A stretch of DNA of 64,000 nucleotides from an uncultured Alphaproteobacteria bacterium (GCA_944392555.1 CALXWZ010000007.1:22273-86272); one strand, 5' to 3'; counted from the stretch's first letter, positions 17,877 through 26,400 are shown. Program-made: numbers and translations. The notes: a model not told the origin generated them from the sequence alone.

Positions 17877-19037
17877 ATGGCAGAAAGAAGTATTATTCAA
17901 GTTATCCCTGCACTGAATCAAGGCGGTGTGGAACGGGGGACAATTGAAATTGCCGAAGCATTGCAAAAAGCAAAAATCCCGAATTATGTGATTTCGTCCG
18001 GCGGAAAAATGGTCGGGGAATTGGAAAAGTTGGGTGTTGAACATATTACATTGCCCGTCCAAACAAAAAATCCGATTAAAATGTGGCTAAACTCCTACAA
18101 ATTAGAAAAGGTATTTAAAGAAAAAAATGCAGGGTTGGTTCACGTTCGTTCGCGGGCGCCGGCATGGTCGGTCAAATGGGCCTGCAATCGGATGGGCATT
18201 CCGTTTATTGCCACATTCCACGGTTTATATGGGATGAAACCCGAAAGTTTGAAAAAGCCGTATAATCGCGTGATGACGCAAGGACGTGTGGTAATTGCCG
18301 TTTCGGCATTTATTCGCCAACACTTAATCAAAGAATACGGTATTCCCGAGCAACATATTCGCTTAATTCCGCGGGGCGCCGATATTAACCGTTTTGACGC
18401 GACAAAACTTTCCGAAGCAGATATAGATGCTTTTGCAAAGAAATACGATATCCCGCGTGATAAGCCGATTATTACGCTTGTCGGGCGTCTTTCACGCATT
18501 AAAGGGCATTCGGTTGTTTTAGATGCGTTAAAGCAAATGAAAAATCAAGATGTGACGGTTTTATTCGTCGGCGGTAATCCGAAAGGGGATTATGAGGCGG
18601 AATTAAATGAAAAAGTGAAAGCGTTGCCAAAGAACATTACTTTGAAAATGTTTGCCGTTCCGGGGGATCAAATGCCGTATATTTATGCGCTTTCAACCGT
18701 TTGTGTGCAACCGACATTGGTGCCGGAATCATTCGGACGCGGGATTGCCGAAGCCCAAGCCATGGGTCGCATTGTGGTTGCAGCCAATCATGGTGGTGCC
18801 GTTGAGTTGATTATGGACGGACGGAGCGGATTCTTAACACCGGTCGGTGATTCACGTATGTTGGCGGGCGTATTAGATAAAGTATTGAATATGTCGGCAG
18901 ATGAACGGGCTAAAATTGAGCAGGAAGCAAGAGAATCCGTGCGTACGAATTTCTCAATTCAAAAGATGTGTGATAGAACATTGAGCGTCTATAAAGAATT
19001 GCTGGGCAATGAATTGAGTTATAAAACAAGAGAATAA
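17877..19037 (+). CDS. Glycosyltransferase family 4 protein
   Basis: A 386-aa cytoplasmic or membrane-associated GT-B glycosyltransferase. The N-terminal half begins IIQVIPALNQGGVERGTIE, a common GT4 start, and the C-terminal donor-binding half shows ITLVGRLSRIKGHSVVLDAL and PTLVPESFGRGIAEAQAMGR with the conserved E-x7-E pair. Such enzymes build surface polysaccharide or lipopolysaccharide core; the sugar is not predictable. The start at 17877 follows AAGGAG; an upstream in-frame ATG at 17814 lacks a ribosome site. DUF5665 and a UDP-sugar dehydrogenase-like gene follow closely, suggesting a surface-glycan unit. Confidence 0.88.
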   Translation: MAERSIIQVIPALNQGGVERGTIEIAEALQKAKIPNYVISSGGKMVGELEKLGVEHITLPVQTKNPIKMWLNSYKLEKVFKEKNAGLVHVRSRAPAWSVKWACNRMGIPFIATFHGLYGMKPESLKKPYNRVMTQGRVVIAVSAFIRQHLIKEYGIPEQHIRLIPRGADINRFDATKLSEADIDAFAKKYDIPRDKPIITLVGRLSRIKGHSVVLDALKQMKNQDVTVLFVGGNPKGDYEAELNEKVKALPKNITLKMFAVPGDQMPYIYALSTVCVQPTLVPESFGRGIAEAQAMGRIVVAANHGGAVELIMDGRSGFLTPVGDSRMLAGVLDKVLNMSADERAKIEQEARESVRTNFSIQKMCDRTLSVYKELLGNELSYKTRE

Positions 19038-19040
19038 CCC

Positions 19041-19448
19041 GTGGTGTTTAGAAGAAAGAAAAATAAAGCAACTCCCATTGTGTATTCGGAAGAAGATCGG
19101 TATACGCAACTGGCAAAAGTTGCGAGGCACATTGAAAAAATGCGACTGGGTGAGTATGTGGAGATGATGAATCGCCCGGGGCGCATTATTTGGATGAATT
19201 TATTGGTGGGCATTTCACGCGGGGTTGGGCTGACAATCGGCGCAACCCTTGTGATTGCCATTTTATTTAAAATGCTGACGGCGTTAATTGAAATGAAGAT
19301 TCCGTATCTGACGGAAATGTTGCAAGAAGTGGTGCAAATCATAAAAAATACGCCGGGCGGACAAAGTATCAATATGCCTAAAATAGATGTAGACAAACCG
19401 TTGGTGATTGACCCGACGCTGTTAACATCAGACGTATTGGATAAATAA
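19041..19448 (+). CDS. Small membrane protein, DUF5665-like
   Basis: A 135-aa protein starting with GTG three bases after the GT4 stop. The N-terminus is charged; a segment MRLGEYVEMMNRPGRIIWMNLLVG leads into a hydrophobic stretch (about residues 52-80) that would cross or lie on the inner membrane. The pattern resembles the DUF5665 family, whose function is unknown. Two GTG codons (19041 and 19044) could serve as start. The tight spacing ties it to the glycosyltransferase. Confidence 0.7.
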   Translation: MVFRRKKNKATPIVYSEEDRYTQLAKVARHIEKMRLGEYVEMMNRPGRIIWMNLLVGISRGVGLTIGATLVIAILFKMLTALIEMKIPYLTEMLQEVVQIIKNTPGGQSINMPKIDVDKPLVIDPTLLTSDVLDK

Positions 19449-19463
19449 AAGAAAGAGGTGATT

Positions 19464-20240
19464 ATGTTGACACAAGATCAAATAAAAATCGGTATTATCG
19501 GCTATGGCGTCATCGGTATGACATTCGGACGCTGGCTGAAAGAATTTACGCATTGTCAAATGGCGATTTCGGATCCACCGAAAGGAATTAACGATGATTT
19601 ATCGGATTGCGATATCTTCTTTATCGGCATTCATATTCCGACGGAAGCGGACGGAACGCAAGATTTAACTCTGTTGAAATCAATTATCGCAGGGTTGCCC
19701 GCGGATAAACCGATTTTTATTCGCACAACATTGTTGCCCGGCACAACGGATGCTTTAACAAAAGAATTTAATCGTCCCGTGCACTTTATGCCCGAGTTCT
19801 TAACGCAACGGACGGCGTATGAAGATTTCTGTCATCAAGATATTGTGATTACGGGGGCGCGGGATATTTTGGATGTAGTCTTTGAAACGAAAAAGCGGAT
19901 TTATATGACGAATACCGAAGCCGAAATTTGCAAATATGCGCATAACGTTTTCGGTGCGTTGGCCGTTACATATTTTAACGGCATTCATGAAATGTGCGAA
20001 AAGATGGGTGCGGAATATCGCCGTGTGCGCGAAGGATTTTTGTTGAGCGGTTATTTAAGCCCGACGCATACCCACGTTCCGGGTCCGGACGGTAAATTCG
20101 GTTACGGCGGTAAGTGTTTCCCGAAAGATGTCAATGCGTTTGCGTTGTATAATAAAGAAACGCATTTGGGAAAATTATTGCATGAAACAATGGAGGCAAA
20201 CGAATACTATCGTGCTTTGCCGACGGATAATCAGGAATAG
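19464..20240 (+). CDS. UDP-glucose/GDP-mannose dehydrogenase-like protein, short form
   Basis: NAD-dependent nucleotide-sugar dehydrogenase relative of 258 aa. It has an N-terminal Rossmann start (KIGIIGYGVIGMTFG), the IRTTLLPGTTDAL and HFMPEFLTQRTAYEDF segments of the family, the central helical domain (AEICKYAHNVFGALAV) and the active-site loop GKFGYGGKCFPKDVNAF with the catalytic Cys. It stops soon after, so the C-terminal UDP-binding domain of the usual 400-450-aa enzymes is missing. ATG at 19464 with GAGG five bases upstream is preferred to the GTG at 19458. Either a short variant or a substrate-altered relative. Confidence 0.75.
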   Translation: MLTQDQIKIGIIGYGVIGMTFGRWLKEFTHCQMAISDPPKGINDDLSDCDIFFIGIHIPTEADGTQDLTLLKSIIAGLPADKPIFIRTTLLPGTTDALTKEFNRPVHFMPEFLTQRTAYEDFCHQDIVITGARDILDVVFETKKRIYMTNTEAEICKYAHNVFGALAVTYFNGIHEMCEKMGAEYRRVREGFLLSGYLSPTHTHVPGPDGKFGYGGKCFPKDVNAFALYNKETHLGKLLHETMEANEYYRALPTDNQE

Positions 20241-20267
20241 GTAAATTTGCTGAATGGATGATATGCG

Positions 20268-20305
20268 ATACGGCGACGAGAATATTTTTCCGTCGCCGTA
20301 TTTTT
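20268..20305 (+). terminator. Rho-independent terminator
   Basis: A perfect 11-bp stem (ATACGGCGACG at 20268-20278 pairing with 20291-20301) followed by a run of T. It ends the GT4 unit and, reading from the other side, may also serve the convergent Nudix gene. Confidence 0.85.
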
Positions 20306-20352
20306 AGTGTGTATAATTTGATTGTTTTTCGGCATAAAAAGCCGTTATCAGG

Positions 20353-21327
20353 TTATCTTTTCCATCTCTCATGAGGCGGAAAAGGGGAGCGAAGAAACGG
20401 CTCTTTTATCTTGTGAGTGCCATGTTGTGGCGGTTGTTTAGGTTGTTTAACAGAGTGCAAAACAATTTTGGGGTCAAGTTGCATTTTTGCACAGAGCGAC
20501 TCAAATTGCGGTATGCTTTGTAAGGCATTTGCCAGTTGATTGTAAACTTCTGGTCCCTTAACCAAACTGGACGCAATAAACCAGCTTGCGAGCCATTCAT
20601 GGGAATAATGGTAATCTGTTGTCGGCGAATTATTGATACGAAATAATGCTTCCGTCAGCGGTAATTTTTGGACGCCCAATAATTCCGTATTTGCTTCGCG
20701 AATGCCTTGATTACTTTTAGCAACAAGATAATTGGCCGTTGTTTCGGGAATTTCCATTTTGTAGCACTGCGGTTTCACAATGCTAACCCGTTCCCCTTTT
20801 TCCCAGCGATTTACCAGATAGCTGTCATCTTGCGGTTTAAACGGTAAAAGTGTTAAATTGTCCCAAGGTAAGTTCAGCGAATAAATACCGATATTGGCGA
20901 ATTCCTCCCGCGTTTCCCGTTGAACATTGCGTTTAGATATTTCGGAAATATCAGAAATCAACATTGCTTGATTGTTTTTGATAATAACATTATCCCAGTT
21001 CATTGCTGCTTTGCTTCTTTCTTCCTGCGATAACGATTCAAAAACGTTTGAATCCATACATTCCGATAACCCACCGAAAGCGCCTAATCCATCCGGCATA
21101 CCGTTTCGGCAACGTTGAATTAAAATCAGTGAAACGGATTTAAGTTGATCTTGAAACGTATTGCCATCGGTAGGTTTGCCACAGTATAACGTCACATTAG
21201 AGCCGATGGAAGTGATAAAATTGACCGCGTTTGTTTCATCTAACAGTTGCCGACGTGAGGCTCCTTTCGGTAATTGTGATAAAACTTTTATGACTTCATC
21301 GCGTGAGTTAAATAAAAATTGTGTCAT
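20353..21327 (-). CDS. Nudix hydrolase-like protein with an interrupted Nudix box
   Basis: A 324-aa protein. Residues 82-89 read GAFGGLSE and residues 137-147 read RETREEFANIG, which are the two halves of the Nudix motif (Gx5Ex7REUxEExGU), but about 48 residues separate them where 8 to 13 are usual. The REtrEE catalytic core with its metal-binding Glu residues is intact. The Nudix fold would continue to about residue 240. The gene lies 80 bases downstream of nadE on the same strand, and an NrtR-like regulator is divergent, so an ADP-ribose or NAD(H) pyrophosphatase role is a reasonable inference. Start at 21327 follows AAAGGATT. Confidence 0.7.
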   Translation of the reverse strand: MTQFLFNSRDEVIKVLSQLPKGASRRQLLDETNAVNFITSIGSNVTLYCGKPTDGNTFQDQLKSVSLILIQRCRNGMPDGLGAFGGLSECMDSNVFESLSQEERSKAAMNWDNVIIKNNQAMLISDISEISKRNVQRETREEFANIGIYSLNLPWDNLTLLPFKPQDDSYLVNRWEKGERVSIVKPQCYKMEIPETTANYLVAKSNQGIREANTELLGVQKLPLTEALFRINNSPTTDYHYSHEWLASWFIASSLVKGPEVYNQLANALQSIPQFESLCAKMQLDPKIVLHSVKQPKQPPQHGTHKIKEPFLRSPFPPHERWKR

Positions 21328-21407
21328 GCTAATCCTTTGTATTCGTTTTTTTGGTTATTCTAACAGAATAACTTTTAAAAATAAACAAAAATCCGTTTGA
21401 TACGGCA

Positions 21408-22211
21408 CTATTCGCGCACACGAATAGCACCCGGTATTTGTGCACGCTTAAAAGCCATGGCATGATACCGATTGCGAATAATGGCAATTTCTTCCACTTG
21501 TTCTTTTGGAACGGGTAATTGACTGTAAATATAGTTTTTAAGGATATTATCCAGAACCGAATAAGGGGGCAAAGAATCCGTATCTTTTTGTCCGTGTGCT
21601 AATTCTGCGCTGGGCGGTCGATCTATAATTCCTTGCGGTATGAAAAATTTGCCTTCTTGATTGTATAAGTTTGCCAAAGCATAAACTTCTGTTTTGAAAA
21701 CATCACCAATCGGCGATAAACCACCGCATACATCGCCGTAGAGCGTGCAATATCCCATGGCTGCTTCGGATTTATTCCCGCAGGCCAGTAATAACCAACC
21801 GTTGTCATTTGAGTAAGCCATCAAGATAACGCCTCGCGTGCGGGCTTGCAGATTTTGCTCCGTGACCGGATTTTTCGGCGTAAAGGGGAGTGTTTTTAAA
21901 TAGGAATCTACAATCGGTTGAATATCAATTTCCGTGAAATCGGTTTTGTTGAGTTGTGTTGCTTGGGTGGCTAAATCAATACTTTGCTTTGAAGTATATT
22001 TTGTTTTCAACATCATGGGGTGAACATGATTTGCACCGAGTGCTTCGCAGGCGAGTGCCAAAACAACCGCTGAATCCAATCCTCCCGAAAGCCCGAGAAC
22101 AACATCTTTAAAGTTATATTTTTCGCAATAATCTTTGATACCGTCAACAAGTTTTCGCCTGATGGCTCGCGTTGTTATTTCGTATTTGCTATCTAAATTT
22201 AAGTTTTGCAT
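21408..22211 (-). CDS. nadE: NAD(+) synthetase, synthetase domain only
   Basis: Amidates deamido-NAD to NAD using ATP. The 267-aa product has the P-loop VVLGLSGGLDSAVVLALAC, then LLACGNKSEAAMGYCTLYGD and the ending RPPSAELAHGQKDTDSLPPY. These motifs look like the synthetase half of the glutamine-dependent enzymes, yet the N-terminal nitrilase-type glutaminase domain is absent, so it should use ammonia or a separate glutaminase. Start at 22211 has GGAGAA upstream; an upstream in-frame ATG at 22268 lacks one. It heads a minus-strand pair with the Nudix-like gene and faces the NrtR-like regulator across a 467-base gap. Confidence 0.9.
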   Translation of the reverse strand: MQNLNLDSKYEITTRAIRRKLVDGIKDYCEKYNFKDVVLGLSGGLDSAVVLALACEALGANHVHPMMLKTKYTSKQSIDLATQATQLNKTDFTEIDIQPIVDSYLKTLPFTPKNPVTEQNLQARTRGVILMAYSNDNGWLLLACGNKSEAAMGYCTLYGDVCGGLSPIGDVFKTEVYALANLYNQEGKFFIPQGIIDRPPSAELAHGQKDTDSLPPYSVLDNILKNYIYSQLPVPKEQVEEIAIIRNRYHAMAFKRAQIPGAIRVRE

Positions 22212-22678
22212 GATTTCTCCTTTTTGTTTTGTAAGTGTGTTTAAGTTAAATCCCTTTACCATTATCAAATGTTAGCGCACCGTTTGGCGCAACAAAATCA
22301 TTTTAGAAATCAATGAAAGTTAGATTGCGATACGATTTCATACAACACTCCTGTTTATACAAAAAAGTTATAATCTATTCGTTATTAACAATTTATTATT
22401 AACATATAAAAAATATCTTGTCGAGTGATTTTTATTAAAAAAAAGAAAAAAAGAAGTTGTATGAAAAATATGGTTATTTTTTAGATAATTATGAAAATAT
22501 AAAATTTTAAAAAAGAAATTTAAGATACGTAGAATTTAGATTTCCGAACCTATCTGATTTCTGTAAATTAAACGTAAAGCAAGTTCGGTAGAGAGACATT
22601 TTTTTTACATATTTTCTTGCATTTAGAAAAAAGGTGTGTTAGTATCACACTGATTTTAATAAGTTGATAAGAGGTTTT
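22212..22678. other. AT-rich divergent control region between nadE and the NrtR-like gene
   Basis: This 467-base stretch holds no gene that I can support. It is strongly AT-rich with many A and T runs. The right end carries the promoter and palindrome listed separately. The nadE promoter must lie in the left part, but I see no clear -35/-10 pair there. Confidence 0.6.
22617..22650 (+). promoter_or_regulatory. Candidate promoter with overlapping palindromic operator
   Basis: TTGCAT (22617-22622) and TAGTAT (22640-22645) are 17 bases apart. A 17-bp palindrome, GTGTGTTAGTATCACAC at 22634-22650, is symmetric about 22642 with one mismatched pair and covers the -10. A repressor bound here would block the promoter, which fits autoregulation by the NrtR-like protein whose ATG is at 22679. 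The repressor-operator link is inference. Confidence 0.55.
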
Positions 22679-23500
22679 ATGACGCACGTACGAGATTTTA
22701 TGACACGGTTGACCGGCGGAATGGATAAAGAAGTTGAGGAACGCAGTTTTTTAGATTCTTACGATTCGTCGGCGTTTGAAAAAGTATCGATAACAACGGA
22801 TATTTTGGTATTTACCATTTCGGATATTACAACAGAGAATTATCGTAAATTGCCCGAGAAAAAAATGAGTGTTTATTTAACGAAGCGGACACAATTCCCA
22901 TTTAAAGATAAATGGAGTTTAGCGGGAGGATTTGTGAATCCGAAGGAAACGCTTGCCGAAACAGCCGTGAGTGTATTAAAACGAAAAATGGGTATTGATG
23001 AATTGTATTTAGAGCAACTGTATACTTTTGATGCACTGAACCGTGATCCGCGCATGCGGATTTTATCTGTTGCCTACATGGCGTTATTAAATCGGCGGGA
23101 TTTGCCTGAAAACGCACGGCAAGAGGAGCATTGGTTTAATATTGTGCGTAACGGTGAAAAAATTTTGTTGCAAAATGAACAGCATCCCGAAATAATTTTA
23201 GACTTGTCGGATAACGCCAGTTTAGCTTTTGACCACGCGAAAATTATTTTGACGGGACTTAATCGTTTGCAAAATAAAATAGAGTATACGGATTTGGCAT
23301 TTCATTTGGTTTCGGAAGAATTTACATTAACGGAATTGCAACATGTGTATGAAGCCATTTTGGGTAAAAAATTATTGGCGCCCGCTTTTCGGCGTGTGAT
23401 AAAGCCATTGGTTGAAGCCACAGGAAATTTTACGGCCGGTTCCGGTCATCGACCATCAGCTTTGTTTAGATATAAAGGGGCAACTTCGGCATTGAGTTAA
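22679..23500 (+). CDS. nrtR: NrtR-like Nudix-related transcriptional regulator
   Basis: A 273-aa protein with a Nudix-like domain (about residues 30-175) and a C-terminal winged-helix part (about residues 195-265: EFTLTELQHVYEAILGK and APAFRRVIKPLVEATG). The Nudix region shows KWSLAGGFVNPKETLAETA, but the catalytic REUxEE is replaced by VLKRKMGI, so it should sense rather than cleave its ligand. This arrangement is that of NrtR, which binds ADP-ribose and represses NAD genes. Divergent nadE and a palindrome in the promoter agree. The ATG at 22679 is preceded by AGAGG; an upstream TTG in frame is less likely. Confidence 0.8.
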   Translation: MTHVRDFMTRLTGGMDKEVEERSFLDSYDSSAFEKVSITTDILVFTISDITTENYRKLPEKKMSVYLTKRTQFPFKDKWSLAGGFVNPKETLAETAVSVLKRKMGIDELYLEQLYTFDALNRDPRMRILSVAYMALLNRRDLPENARQEEHWFNIVRNGEKILLQNEQHPEIILDLSDNASLAFDHAKIILTGLNRLQNKIEYTDLAFHLVSEEFTLTELQHVYEAILGKKLLAPAFRRVIKPLVEATGNFTAGSGHRPSALFRYKGATSALS

Positions 23501-23628
23501 AGTTTGATTCCCCGTTTTGATATTCGTTTTTAATCATTTATTTATGATTGGGGATTTTTATACCCATATCTTTGCGGGATATCCTTTTAAGAAGATAAAT
23601 ATCTTCAATTAAGGTATTTAGGATTTAT

Positions 23629-24087
23629 TTAGGCTGACACTGTTTTTGCCATACAAACGGCATCGCAAAAACCGGATTTTGTTTTATAATAATTTTTGCG
23701 TCGTCCGATTTCTGAAAATCCGGCTTTTTCATATAACCGACGGGCGGGGATATTGTTTTCGGCAACTTCTAAAAAAATACGGGATACATGATGAATGCGG
23801 GCGTAATCAAATAGGAACATAAGCCAGCGAAAGCCACGTCCTTGCGCGCGTTGAGCAGGTGCGATACAAATTGTTAAAATTTCCATTTCATCGCATACCT
23901 GTGAGCAAACAAGAAGCCCCGTTTCATCAATCCAACCGATTGTGGAAGGCAATGTTAGCAATGAACGAAACGATTCGGTTGACCAGGGAAAATCAAACCC
24001 TGTTTTATGCAAAGCCGAGGCAACCTCACAGTAAGGAAGCGTGAGGCGTGCCGGAAAAAAAGAATGGTCGGATGAATCAAGAGTCAT
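23629..24087 (-). CDS. rimI: GNAT N-acetyltransferase, RimI-like
   Basis: A 152-aa acetyl-CoA-dependent acetyltransferase, probably modifying ribosomal protein S18 or another protein N-terminus. The acetyl-CoA loop reads APAQRAQGRGFRWLM in place of the usual RRxGxG/A, and the C-terminal NIPARRLYEKAGFSEIGRRKNYY is characteristic of RimI. It follows tsaB with a short overlap; tsaB-rimI is a common gene pair. ATG at 24087 is chosen over an upstream TTG at 24108, although neither has a clear ribosome site. Confidence 0.85.
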   Translation of the reverse strand: MTLDSSDHSFFPARLTLPYCEVASALHKTGFDFPWSTESFRSLLTLPSTIGWIDETGLLVCSQVCDEMEILTICIAPAQRAQGRGFRWLMFLFDYARIHHVSRIFLEVAENNIPARRLYEKAGFSEIGRRKNYYKTKSGFCDAVCMAKTVSA

Positions 24088-24706
24088 GGATTGATTTAGG
24101 GGCAACAACCGTCACATCAGCTTCACGCAGATAAAGCGGTTCGGGCAGGCGCTTTGCCGTAGGTTTACGAAAAACAACATTTATCATATTTTCGGCAGGG
24201 CATTCGGGGGCTTGAATTAACCGAACGTTTGCCTGATTAAATAGGGCAGGGTTATCCGTTAGAATTGGCAAATTTAAGGCAACAACGCTATCGGGCGATA
24301 AAATTATTGGCTCGTTTGCTTTTTGATTATTTTCAAAAATCTGCACATAACAATCCCCGCGTTTTGTATCCAAAGCCACGCAAAGCGGATAAGGCATATC
24401 GAGCGTTGTTAAAGCCTCAAAGTTTGTGAGGCCGATAACGGGGATATTTAAAGATAACCCAATTCCGCGTGCAGCCGCCAAAGCGATTCGAACGCCTGTA
24501 AATGACCCGGGGCCGACGGCAACAATAACTTGTTGAATCGTATCAATAGGGCAATTTGCCTCATTGCATAAACGTTGAATCAACGGAATAAGGGCTTCTC
24601 CTTGCCCGCGTTCCAGGTAAAGAGCTTCTGAATTTAAAATATTCGTATCGTCAGCCAGAGCGACGGAAAGCAAATGAGATGATGTATCAATAGCCAATAA
24701 GCGCAT
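24077..24706 (-). CDS. tsaB: tRNA threonylcarbamoyladenosine biosynthesis protein TsaB
   Basis: Partner of TsaD, TsaC and TsaE in making the t6A base in ANN-decoding tRNAs. The 209-aa product starts MRLLAIDTSSHLLSVALAD and contains VAVGPGSFTGVRIALAAARG, both family hallmarks of this catalytically inactive ASKHA-fold protein. The stop codon lies within the rimI start region. It is notable only that the neighbouring tRNA-Thr is itself a t6A substrate. Confidence 0.95.
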   Translation of the reverse strand: MRLLAIDTSSHLLSVALADDTNILNSEALYLERGQGEALIPLIQRLCNEANCPIDTIQQVIVAVGPGSFTGVRIALAAARGIGLSLNIPVIGLTNFEALTTLDMPYPLCVALDTKRGDCYVQIFENNQKANEPIILSPDSVVALNLPILTDNPALFNQANVRLIQAPECPAENMINVVFRKPTAKRLPEPLYLREADVTVVAPKSIHDS

Positions 24707-24805
24707 AAAAAAATCCTTTCAGTGGGAATAAGATAACAAAACAGGGTAAAAAATGCAAGAATTTTGCAACGATTCACAAAAAAAACGAAAAAAACGAAAA
24801 AAAAT

Positions 24806-24834
24806 GTTGCAAATATAAAAAAAATAAGATATAA
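24806..24834 (+). promoter_or_regulatory. Candidate promoter of tRNA-Thr
   Basis: TTGCAA at 24806-24811 and TATAAA at 24829-24834 with a 17-base spacer, 12 bases before the mature tRNA. Confidence 0.5.
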
Positions 24835-24846
24835 AGACAACACAGC

Positions 24847-24922
<76 letters not shown>

Positions 24923-24927
24923 TTTCT

Positions 24928-24955
24928 CCCTTAATCGTTTGATTAAGGGTTTTTT
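24928..24955 (+). terminator. Rho-independent terminator of tRNA-Thr
   Basis: A perfect 9-bp stem CCCTTAATC (24928-24936) with GATTAAGGG (24941-24949), four-base loop, then six T. Confidence 0.9.
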
Positions 24956-25136
24956 GTATTTACGCCGAAATTGTATCTTTGCCCCAAAACAGGAAAATTG
25001 TAACAATTGTTAAAAAACTTTTTTCATTTGATGCCTTACTATACAAACTCTTGTGAAAAAGGAAGCGCAAGCTGATACAATGATTATGTATGATTTATAG
25101 TGAATAATCTTTTTTAAATAGTAACGCAAAAAACAC

Positions 25137-25164
25137 TTGACAAAATAAAAAAATATTGTAAAAT
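25137..25164 (+). promoter_or_regulatory. Candidate promoter of the GT2 gene
   Basis: Perfect TTGACA at 25137-25142 and TAAAAT at 25159-25164, spacer 16 bases, about 55 bases before the coding start. The rest of the 24956-25218 gap is AT-rich with nothing else identifiable. Confidence 0.5.
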
Positions 25165-25218
25165 ATGAAACAGTGATATAAAATTATCTGATAAAATTAT
25201 ATTGTTATGGAGGTTCTG

Positions 25219-26379
25219 ATGCCAAAAATATCTGTTATTATACCGGTTTATAATGTTGAAAAATATTTATCGAGTTGTCTAAACAGTGTGTTGCGACAAA
25301 CATATCAAGATTTTGAGATTATTTGTGTAAACGATGGTTCAACAGACAAATCCGGGAAAATATTGGATTTGTATGCTAAAAAAGATCATCGAATTAAAGT
25401 TTTTACGCAAACCAACAAAGGGCAATCCGCTGCGCGCAATAAAGCATTGAAGGTTGCAAAAGGTGAGTATATTCAGTTTTTGGATTCGGATGATTTTTTA
25501 CACCCGCAAACGTTGGAAGCAACGATATGGTTTGCACAGAAATACAAAACGGATTTAACGGTGTTTAGTTATGAACAAGAGGAAAATCCGGGGGAGTTAT
25601 CACATGGTTCATACGAAAAGGTTAATTTTAAGCGGTTATCACATGTATTAACGGATAATCCGCTATATTTTTCCCATGCGCAGACACGTACCGATGAGTA
25701 TGGAAAATGCGTAGGAGATAATACCTCGGTCAAAGATATTTTATCAGATTTCGGTGAAGAATTCGGTATGGTGACAACAACGCTTTTTCGCAGAGAGTGT
25801 TTTGATAAATTGCGCTTTAAAGAGGGTGTTTATTATGAAGACACCTTATTAATGACAAAGATTTTACGTGATAAGCCGAAAACGGTTATTCTTCCCGTTC
25901 AGTTTTATAAATACAGAAGAAATATGAATTCAACAACCAATGTTATCTTTTCGGAAAAGCATTTACTGAGTTTATATGAAGTTTGTAAAGGTGTTCGAGA
26001 TTATTATCGTGCAAAAAAATATCTAAAAGATTTTCAATTTTTTGCCAGAACACGCATACAATCTGTTTGCAACAATATCGTTAATAAAATTTCTCAGGCC
26101 GATGTGGTGACACAACGAACTTTAAAACCGTTATTCTATAAGATGTTGACTGATTTGGCTCACACCGGATGCTTACCAATGTTCGGGAAGGGATCAAAAT
26201 GTGATTTTGTTAAGCGAATGAATCAGCAAAATCGGGAAGCTAAAGTTTTATTCTTTGATAGCAAGCATCCGTTGAAAAATACCTCAATGTCGTCAAATGT
26301 ACAGAAAATTGTCAAGCACTTTAATTCACGAGGATTGGGGCATTTCTTACGAAATAATACGTGGCAAAATGCCCGTTGA
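25219..26379 (+). CDS. Glycosyltransferase family 2 protein
   Basis: A 386-aa GT-A fold enzyme. The first 110 residues give the classic GT2 start KISVIIPVYNVEKYLSSCLN, then FEIICVNDGSTDKSG and the DxD-type site FLDSDDFLHPQTL. The rest has no recognised domain. Such proteins transfer sugars to capsule, exopolysaccharide or lipopolysaccharide. GGAGG lies before the ATG at 25219, which is preferred over an ATG at 25207. It stands alone with its own promoter and terminator and has a more AT-rich composition than the 5' envelope block, which is a weak hint of separate origin. Confidence 0.9.
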   Translation: MPKISVIIPVYNVEKYLSSCLNSVLRQTYQDFEIICVNDGSTDKSGKILDLYAKKDHRIKVFTQTNKGQSAARNKALKVAKGEYIQFLDSDDFLHPQTLEATIWFAQKYKTDLTVFSYEQEENPGELSHGSYEKVNFKRLSHVLTDNPLYFSHAQTRTDEYGKCVGDNTSVKDILSDFGEEFGMVTTTLFRRECFDKLRFKEGVYYEDTLLMTKILRDKPKTVILPVQFYKYRRNMNSTTNVIFSEKHLLSLYEVCKGVRDYYRAKKYLKDFQFFARTRIQSVCNNIVNKISQADVVTQRTLKPLFYKMLTDLAHTGCLPMFGKGSKCDFVKRMNQQNREAKVLFFDSKHPLKNTSMSSNVQKIVKHFNSRGLGHFLRNNTWQNAR

Positions 26380-26400
26380 TTCGTTATCTGACGATTATAA

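Noticed and set aside
23501..23628. AATCAT/ATGATT hairpin between the convergent NrtR-like and rimI genes
   Set aside because: A six-bp AT-rich stem followed by GGGG before the T-run; too weak to call a terminator.
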